The notes under the pieces: model-generated
Told to the model about the DNA's origin: nothing
Database searches by the model: none
The model's input: only the letters and a program-made list of their open reading frames with translations
Shown: one piece after another, positions 28,124 through 34,569 of the stretch
Numbering within the stretch: position 1 is the first letter of the stretch
Layout: each line of letters starts with the position of its first letter
Assembly: GCA_016935555.1 (NCBI GenBank)
Contig: JAFGQR010000054.1
Coordinates: 1 to 34,569 of the forward strand
Direction: 5' to 3'
Origin: Verrucomicrobiota bacterium
GTDB taxonomy: Bacteria > Verrucomicrobiota > Verrucomicrobiia > Limisphaerales > JAFGQR01
DNA: 34,569 nucleotides
Translations under genes and position numbers: made by a program

Positions 28124-29690
28124 AGCGGTCGGCCCGCACCTCGCGGCGGGGGAAAAGCGGGGTGATGTCGCCGAGGGCCTGGCCGGGCGACAGGCCGCCC
28201 CAGGCGGCCGCGGCGATGCGGTCGGGGGGGTGGGCCAGACCCAATTGGCCGAAGAGTTTGTGGGCGGTGTCGGGCAGATACGGCAGGAGAAGCACGCCCA
28301 GCACGCGGCAGGTTTCGGCCAGGGTGTAAAGGACCGCGTCCAGGCGGGAGGCTTGCGACGGGTCCTTCGCGAGTTTGAAGGGGGCGGTGTGGTCGACGTA
28401 TTGGTTGGCGCGGCTGATGAGGTTCCAGATCGTTTTGAGGCCGGCCTGCAACCGGCCCTGGCTGAGGAGGGCGGTGATGGTCTCGGCGGCGGCATGAACC
28501 TCGCCGGCCAGCGCGTCGGAGCGGGGCGGCACGATGCCGCCACGGTACCGTTTGAGCATGCTGAGCGAACGGTGCACCAAATTGCCCAGGCCGTTCGCCA
28601 ACTCCGCATCGTAACGCGCCGCAAAACCCGCATCGGTCCAATTCCCGTCCGAGCCGATGTCGAGTTCCCGAACCACGTAGTACCGGAACGCGTCAAGACC
28701 CCACGCGTCAATCACGGCGCCGGGCTCGACGACGTTGCCGATGGACTTGCTCATTTTTTCGTCGTCTTTCTGCCACCAGCCGTGGACGAGCACCTGCTGG
28801 GGCAGGGGGGCGCCGACCGCATGCAGCATGATGGGCCAATAAACCGCATGGAACTTCAGGATGTCCTTGCCGATGACGTGGATGTCGGCGGGCCAAAGAC
28901 GGCAATCCGTGGCGGGCAGATCGAGGTAGCCCCGCAGCGGCTCGAGCGCCACGGGGTCGCCCGCGGCGGCCGGCACGCTGTAATAGTTGGTCAGCGCGTC
29001 AAACCAGACGTAGTTCACCCACTCCGGCGCAAACGGGATCGGGATGCCCCAGCTCAGCCGGGCTGCGGGACGGCTGATGCACAGGTCGGCCAGGGTCTCG
29101 TGGCGCAGGAATCCCAGCACCTCGTTGCGGCGGTAGTCCGGCTGGACAAAGGCGGGATGGGCCTCGAGGTATTCGATGAGCCATCGCTGGTGCCGGCTCA
29201 TGCGAAAAAACCAGTTGTCTTCCACCAGCTCGGTGACCGACCCCCACACCGGGTCAAAGGTGCCATCCGGTTGCCGGTCCTTGTCCGTCAGAAAGGTCTC
29301 CTCCTTCCACGAATACCAGCCCCGATACGGCGCCTTGTACAGTTCCCCCTGGTCGCGCAGCTTGGTGAGCATGGCCTGGACGACGGTCTTGTGCCGCGCC
29401 TGGGTGGTGCGAATGAAGTCGTTGTGCGCCAGCCCCAGCTTGACCGCAAACGACTGCCACACCGCCGCCAGCTCGTCGCAGTAGGCCTGCGGATCCCGCC
29501 CCTCGGCCTGCGCCGCCTGCTGCACCTTCTGCCCGTGCTCGTCCAGCCCCGTCAGGAAAAATGTCTCCCGCCCCAGCGCGCGCTGCGCCCGCGCAATGAC
29601 GTCGGTGATGACCTTCTCGTAGGCGTGGCCCAGATGAGGCTGGCCATTCACATAGTCAATGGCGGTCGTGATGTAAAAGCGTTTGCACAT
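28122..29690 (-). CDS. metG: Methionyl-tRNA synthetase
   Basis: A 522-residue class I aminoacyl-tRNA synthetase that charges tRNA-Met. The start MCKRFYITTAIDYVNGQPHL leads into the HIGH-type motif PHLGHAYE. The knuckle region (YRGWYSWKEETFL) lacks the zinc-binding cysteines. WFDALTNYY is the conserved connective region, KMSKS is at residues 312-316 (DEKMSKSIGN), and an anticodon-binding helical domain follows (NLVHRSLSMLKRY, NQYVDHTAPFKLAKDP). It is of the short type without the C-terminal tRNA-binding/dimerisation domain. The ATG at 29690 is chosen because it starts the conserved N-terminal strand; the frame is open further upstream without coding character. It is divergent from the histidine kinase and convergent with the ALDH gene. 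Confidence 0.95.
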   Translation of the reverse strand: MCKRFYITTAIDYVNGQPHLGHAYEKVITDVIARAQRALGRETFFLTGLDEHGQKVQQAAQAEGRDPQAYCDELAAVWQSFAVKLGLAHNDFIRTTQARHKTVVQAMLTKLRDQGELYKAPYRGWYSWKEETFLTDKDRQPDGTFDPVWGSVTELVEDNWFFRMSRHQRWLIEYLEAHPAFVQPDYRRNEVLGFLRHETLADLCISRPAARLSWGIPIPFAPEWVNYVWFDALTNYYSVPAAAGDPVALEPLRGYLDLPATDCRLWPADIHVIGKDILKFHAVYWPIMLHAVGAPLPQQVLVHGWWQKDDEKMSKSIGNVVEPGAVIDAWGLDAFRYYVVRELDIGSDGNWTDAGFAARYDAELANGLGNLVHRSLSMLKRYRGGIVPPRSDALAGEVHAAAETITALLSQGRLQAGLKTIWNLISRANQYVDHTAPFKLAKDPSQASRLDAVLYTLAETCRVLGVLLLPYLPDTAHKLFGQLGLAHPPDRIAAAAWGGLSPGQALGDITPLFPRREVRADR

Positions 29691-30006
29691 CGCAGCCGGC
29701 AGTGTGGCGCAACCGGTCGCCCTTGGCAATCCAACGCGTGAAATCCCCTTTTCACGGCGCGGGCACTGCGCTACGCTGCTCCGCCATGAAGCTTCGAGTC
29801 TTTCCCGGCGGCCCGCCAAACGGCGCGCCCTCCACCGCCGGGGCGGCCCGAACCCTCACCCGCGCATGGCGCCCCTCACGCCGCGTGCGCGCCGCGCACG
29901 GCAGGGTTCCCGCAGTTCCCGGCACAACCGCATCGGACCGCGAGCCTCTCCGAGGGCCGGGCGGAGTGGCGGCGGCGGGGCCGATGGAAGGGACGCACCC
30001 CGGCAC
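29691..30006. other. Intergenic region with an operator-like dyad
   Basis: Between the divergent metG and histidine kinase starts lie 316 bp with no clear gene. At 29737-29756 a 7-bp inverted repeat (CGTGAAA, six bases, TTTCACG) could be an operator or small hairpin. The right half stays open in the kinase frame (an ATG at 29866 exists), but the encoded residues are Arg/Gly-rich and unlike a signal peptide, so I leave it non-coding. Confidence 0.35.
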
Positions 30007-33000
30007 GTGAGCTCGAGCGCATCGACCGGTCTCCGGCAAGGCGCCTGGTTTTTGTGGGCCGCGCTGGGCCTGTGGGCCGGCGGAGTCCCGGGCGGCCTGC
30101 GGGGCGCCCCCGGCCAGGCGCAGCACGCGGACGTGCCGTTCACGATCGAGCGGTGGGACACGGATCGCAAGCTGCCGCAGGGGTCGGTGTTTGGGCTGAC
30201 GCAGACGCAGGACGGGTATTTGTGGTTTGGGACGCTGGGAGGGCTGGTGCAGTTCGACGGCATGCAGTTCCGGGTTTTTGACGAGGGCAACACGCCCGGC
30301 TTGAACAGCAGCCGGATCGTGGGCCTGTTCGAAGACCGCCAGCGCCGCTTGTGGATCAGCACCGACACGGCGGGGCTGGCGCTGGCCCAGGAGGGCCGCG
30401 TCACCAGCCTGGGGATCGGGCGCGGCAGCCGCAACAGCCGGCTCAGGGGAGCGTGCGAGGACGCCTCGGGCGCGATCTGGTTTTACCTGGCGGATGGCCA
30501 GCTGCTGCGGCATGCCCGGGGCGAAACCGCCACCGTGCTGGAAGGCACGAATTGGCTCAGCTTTTCCCGAAGTCTCATCCTGGAAGACTCCGGCATCCTG
30601 TGGGTCGGCGCAGACCGCCACCAGTTGGGCATCGACACGCAAACCCCCTTCGCACCCTCCGAACCTGCGCCGATGCAGCATGTGCCGGTGAAGCATCGCC
30701 TGGATTTCCTGCTGGCGAGCCGTCGGGGCGGGTATTGGCGTCTGGCCGACGGGCGGGTGCAGCGCTGGCGCGGGGACCGCCTCGAAGAGGATTGGGGGCC
30801 TTATCCGTGGAGCGGCGGCGCGCGCGTCTCGGCAGCGTGTGAGGATGCCGAAGGCAACCTGGTGGTGGGGATGGTCACGGTGTATGCGGAAGGCGGGGTG
30901 TTTTGGCTGGGACCGGCGGGTGAGTCGGCCCGGATTGGCCGCGAGCAGGGATTGTCGCACGAGAGTGTGTTGTCCCTGTGCCTGGACCGGGAGGGCAATT
31001 TGTGGGTGGGGACCGACGGCGGCGGATTGAACCGGGTGAAGCGGAAGGTGTTTCGGCAGCCGGCCGGGTTGCGGAGCGGGGCCGTGTATTCGGTGTGCGA
31101 AGATGCGCAGGGAGGATTGTGGGTGGGCTACAACAATGCCGGCGCATCTTACTGGAAAGCCGGCCACGCGCGGGACTTCGGCACCGCGGAAAGGCTGCAC
31201 CCGGACGTGTGGGCGGTGTTTGTGGATCGCCGGGAGCGGGTTTGGGCGGGCACCTGGGGCGGGCTGCACATGCTCGTCGAAGGCCAGTTCCCGCGCGTCG
31301 CCGGGGTGCCGGCCCTTCAGAAGGCCGTGCTGGCGATTCATGAGGACCGGCAGGGGGTGCTGTGGTTCGGCACTCGGGGGGGCTTGGTCCGGGGAGACGG
31401 GCAGGCGTGGAAGGTGTTCACCACCCGGGACGGGTTGTCAACCGACCTGGTCCGCGCCATTGCGGACGACGCCGAGGGCAACCTGTGGGTGGGAACCGAG
31501 GACGGCGGATTGAACCGGTGGCGCGACGGCGTGTTCACGGTGTTCCGCAAGCATCCCGACGGCCTGGCCAGCGACCGCATCACCTCCCTGCTCGTCGACG
31601 AGGCCGGGGTGCTGTGGATAGGCACCGGCAGCGGGCTGGTGCGTTTTCACCAGGGGCGGTGGACGCGCTACACCACGCGCGAGGGCCTCGCGAGCAACAG
31701 CGTGGGCGACGTGATGGACGATGGCCGGGGCTTCCTCTGGCTGGGTTCCACCGCCGGCCTCATGCGGCTCTCCAAACACGCCCTGAACGAATTCGTCGCA
31801 GGCCGCACGAACATGGTTCCCTGCCGGGCCTATGGCCGCATGGACGGGCTGCCCAACGGCGAATGCACCCAGGGCTCGCAGCCCGGGGCGTGCCGGGCCC
31901 GCGATGGCCGGCTGTGGTTCCCGACAACCGAGGGGCTGGCCTGGGTGGACCCTGCCCGGCTGCAGCCCAACACCCATCCGCCGCCCGTGGTCATTGAGAC
32001 GGTGTTGTTGGACGGCCAGATCCAACACGCCAACACGCTGCACGCCGCCTTCCCCGGCCGCGTCGTCATGCCCGCCGGCAAGGAACGCCTCGAAATCCGC
32101 TACACCAGCCTGAACCTCGCCGCGCCCGAGCGGGCGCGGTTCAAATACCTGCTCGAAGGGCATGAAACCGCGTGGACCGAGGCCGGCGACGCACGGACAG
32201 CCCGCTACAGCAAACTGCCCCCGGGGCAGTACACATTCCGGGTGACGGCCTGCAACGAGGACGGCGTGTGGAACGAAGGCGGCAGCACGCTGGCGGTGTC
32301 CGTGCTTCCCCCGTTCTGGCGGACGTGGTGGTTCCTGGCGGGGAGCGCCGCCGCGGTGCTGGGCACCCTCGTGGCCGTGGTCCATTACCTGTCCACTCAA
32401 AAGCTCCAGCGCCAAGTGGTGCGCCTCAGGCAGGAAGAAGCCCTGGACAAGGAGCGCTCGCGCATCGCGCGCGACATCCACGACCAGCTGGGCGCCAGCC
32501 TCACCCAGATCGGGTTCCTGGGCGAAATGATCGAAAGCGACAAGCAACACCCCGCCGAAGTGGCCGAGCACGCCCGGCAAATCACCCAAACCGCCCGCGA
32601 TACCACGCGCGTCCTCGACGAGATCGTGTGGGCCGTCAACCCGTCGAACGACACGCTGGACGGGCTGGTCACCTATGTGTGCAAGCACGCCCAGGAATAC
32701 CTGGCCGTCGCCGGGCTCCGCTACCGCCTCGAAGTGCCGGACCCGCTGCCCCGCACACCCCTGCCGCCCGAAGTGCGCCACAACGTCTTCCTCGCCGCCA
32801 AGGAATCCGTCACCAATGTCGTCCGCCATGCCCACGCCACCGAAGCGCGGCTCCGGCTCGTGCTGCACAAGGACGGGTTCACACTCGACATCGAGGACAA
32901 CGGGCGCGGGCTGGCTGGCGTGGACGAGCAGCGGACACGCTCCCGAAACGGCCTCGCCAACATGCGCAAGCGGATGCAGGACATCGGCGGTACCTTCGCC

Positions 33001-33063
33001 ATCGGCCCCGGCGACCAGGGCGGCACGCGCGTGCGATTGACCGTGCCGCGACCCCGCGAATGA
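30007..33063 (+). CDS. Propeller sensor histidine kinase (two-component regulator propeller, Y_Y_Y, HisKA_3, HATPase)
   Basis: About 1018 residues. An N-terminal signal/anchor (GAWFLWAALGLWAGGVPGG) leads to a long periplasmic beta-propeller built from more than ten Reg_prop repeats (DGYLWFGTLGGLVQFDG, EGNLWVGTDGGGLNRV, AGVLWIGTGSGLVRFHQG and others). A Y_Y_Y domain follows (LEIRYTSLNLAAPERARFKY), then one membrane helix (WWFLAGSAAAVLGTLVAVV), a NarL-type dimerisation domain with the phosphoacceptor His825 in ERSRIARDIHDQLGASL, and an ATPase domain with NVVRHAHA and DNGRGLAG. This layout senses extracellular, often carbohydrate, ligands. No response regulator is adjacent. I chose the GTG at 30007 just before the hydrophobic segment; the ATG at 29866 is the alternative. 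Confidence 0.88.
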   Translation: MSSSASTGLRQGAWFLWAALGLWAGGVPGGLRGAPGQAQHADVPFTIERWDTDRKLPQGSVFGLTQTQDGYLWFGTLGGLVQFDGMQFRVFDEGNTPGLNSSRIVGLFEDRQRRLWISTDTAGLALAQEGRVTSLGIGRGSRNSRLRGACEDASGAIWFYLADGQLLRHARGETATVLEGTNWLSFSRSLILEDSGILWVGADRHQLGIDTQTPFAPSEPAPMQHVPVKHRLDFLLASRRGGYWRLADGRVQRWRGDRLEEDWGPYPWSGGARVSAACEDAEGNLVVGMVTVYAEGGVFWLGPAGESARIGREQGLSHESVLSLCLDREGNLWVGTDGGGLNRVKRKVFRQPAGLRSGAVYSVCEDAQGGLWVGYNNAGASYWKAGHARDFGTAERLHPDVWAVFVDRRERVWAGTWGGLHMLVEGQFPRVAGVPALQKAVLAIHEDRQGVLWFGTRGGLVRGDGQAWKVFTTRDGLSTDLVRAIADDAEGNLWVGTEDGGLNRWRDGVFTVFRKHPDGLASDRITSLLVDEAGVLWIGTGSGLVRFHQGRWTRYTTREGLASNSVGDVMDDGRGFLWLGSTAGLMRLSKHALNEFVAGRTNMVPCRAYGRMDGLPNGECTQGSQPGACRARDGRLWFPTTEGLAWVDPARLQPNTHPPPVVIETVLLDGQIQHANTLHAAFPGRVVMPAGKERLEIRYTSLNLAAPERARFKYLLEGHETAWTEAGDARTARYSKLPPGQYTFRVTACNEDGVWNEGGSTLAVSVLPPFWRTWWFLAGSAAAVLGTLVAVVHYLSTQKLQRQVVRLRQEEALDKERSRIARDIHDQLGASLTQIGFLGEMIESDKQHPAEVAEHARQITQTARDTTRVLDEIVWAVNPSNDTLDGLVTYVCKHAQEYLAVAGLRYRLEVPDPLPRTPLPPEVRHNVFLAAKESVTNVVRHAHATEARLRLVLHKDGFTLDIEDNGRGLAGVDEQRTRSRNGLANMRKRMQDIGGTFAIGPGDQGGTRVRLTVPRPRE

Positions 33064-33095
33064 GAACAAGCGCCCAAAAGAACCCGCAACACGGC

Positions 33096-33126
33096 TTGAC
33101 TCCCGTGCGCCCCACAATCATATTTC
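33096..33126 (+). promoter_or_regulatory. Possible rpoD promoter
   Basis: TTGACT (33096-33101) is followed after 19 bases by TATTTC (33121-33126); ATATTT at 33120 gives an 18-base spacer. The position, just after the histidine kinase stop and about 45 bp before the rpoD start, fits an independent promoter. The -10 match is imperfect. Confidence 0.4.
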
Positions 33127-33172
33127 CCGACTCACTTTGAGAAGTCGGCGCAGGATCGCACCTTGAATGCTT

Positions 33173-34569
<1,397 letters not shown>

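Noticed and set aside
29866..30006. N-terminal extension of the propeller histidine kinase
   Set aside because: The extra 47 residues are Arg/Gly-rich and would sit before the signal/anchor segment, so the GTG at 30007 is more natural.

Overview
The window is a GC-rich bacterial chromosome segment of about 34.6 kb. It probably comes from a verrucomicrobial lineage (Limisphaerales/Pedosphaera-like). The evidence is a DUF1573 protein, a cytidylate-kinase-like protein, a 79-residue MKRKILVILSNR-type protein, very large secreted lamin-tail/CotH/LamG/Ig proteins, a propeller histidine kinase, and a SecA carrying a GRCARQGDPG motif that I associate with the PVC group. This is inference from family content, not a database match. 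Most genes look like vertical core or lineage-typical genes. I see no transposase, phage gene, CRISPR array, rRNA or tRNA.

Layout. Positions 1-279 hold no gene, only a short heptamer repeat and hairpins. From 280 to 2970 (minus strand) lies a probable envelope operon: a 79-aa protein, a DUF1573 exported protein, a membrane-anchored rhodanese and a MauE/DoxX-type membrane protein. A plus-strand cytidylate-kinase-like gene follows (3148-3858) and overlaps tail to tail with the next block. From 3846 to 7195 (minus strand) three tightly packed genes encode a serine-palmitoyltransferase-like PLP enzyme, an extended-SDR reductase and a PAP2-family membrane enzyme; I read these as a candidate sphingolipid operon. 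A 616-bp gap (7196-7811) contains an inverted pair of hexamer arrays. From 7812 to 16912 (minus strand) lie two giant secreted proteins (2007 and 994 aa) that share three copies of an unassigned module of about 190 aa.

The catalytic subunit of acetolactate synthase, ilvB (17195-19072, minus), has a complete-looking attenuator upstream: a promoter, a 24-codon leader peptide rich in Val/Leu/Ile, an antiterminator and an intrinsic terminator. Divergent from it on the plus strand are a stand-alone nuoA, then hflK-hflC. A small lipoprotein (minus) lies between hflC and secA (plus). Downstream of secA are a 5'-truncated remnant of a GH95 fucosidase-like gene and an aldehyde dehydrogenase that appears to lack the usual catalytic glutamate. 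This gene converges on metG (minus), and a long palindrome contains or touches both stop codons. The window ends with a propeller sensor histidine kinase and the 5' part of the primary sigma factor gene rpoD, which runs off the right edge.

The most noteworthy items are the ilvB attenuator with its probably leaderless leader peptide, the SPT-SDR-PAP2 trio, and the repeated module shared by the giant secreted proteins.
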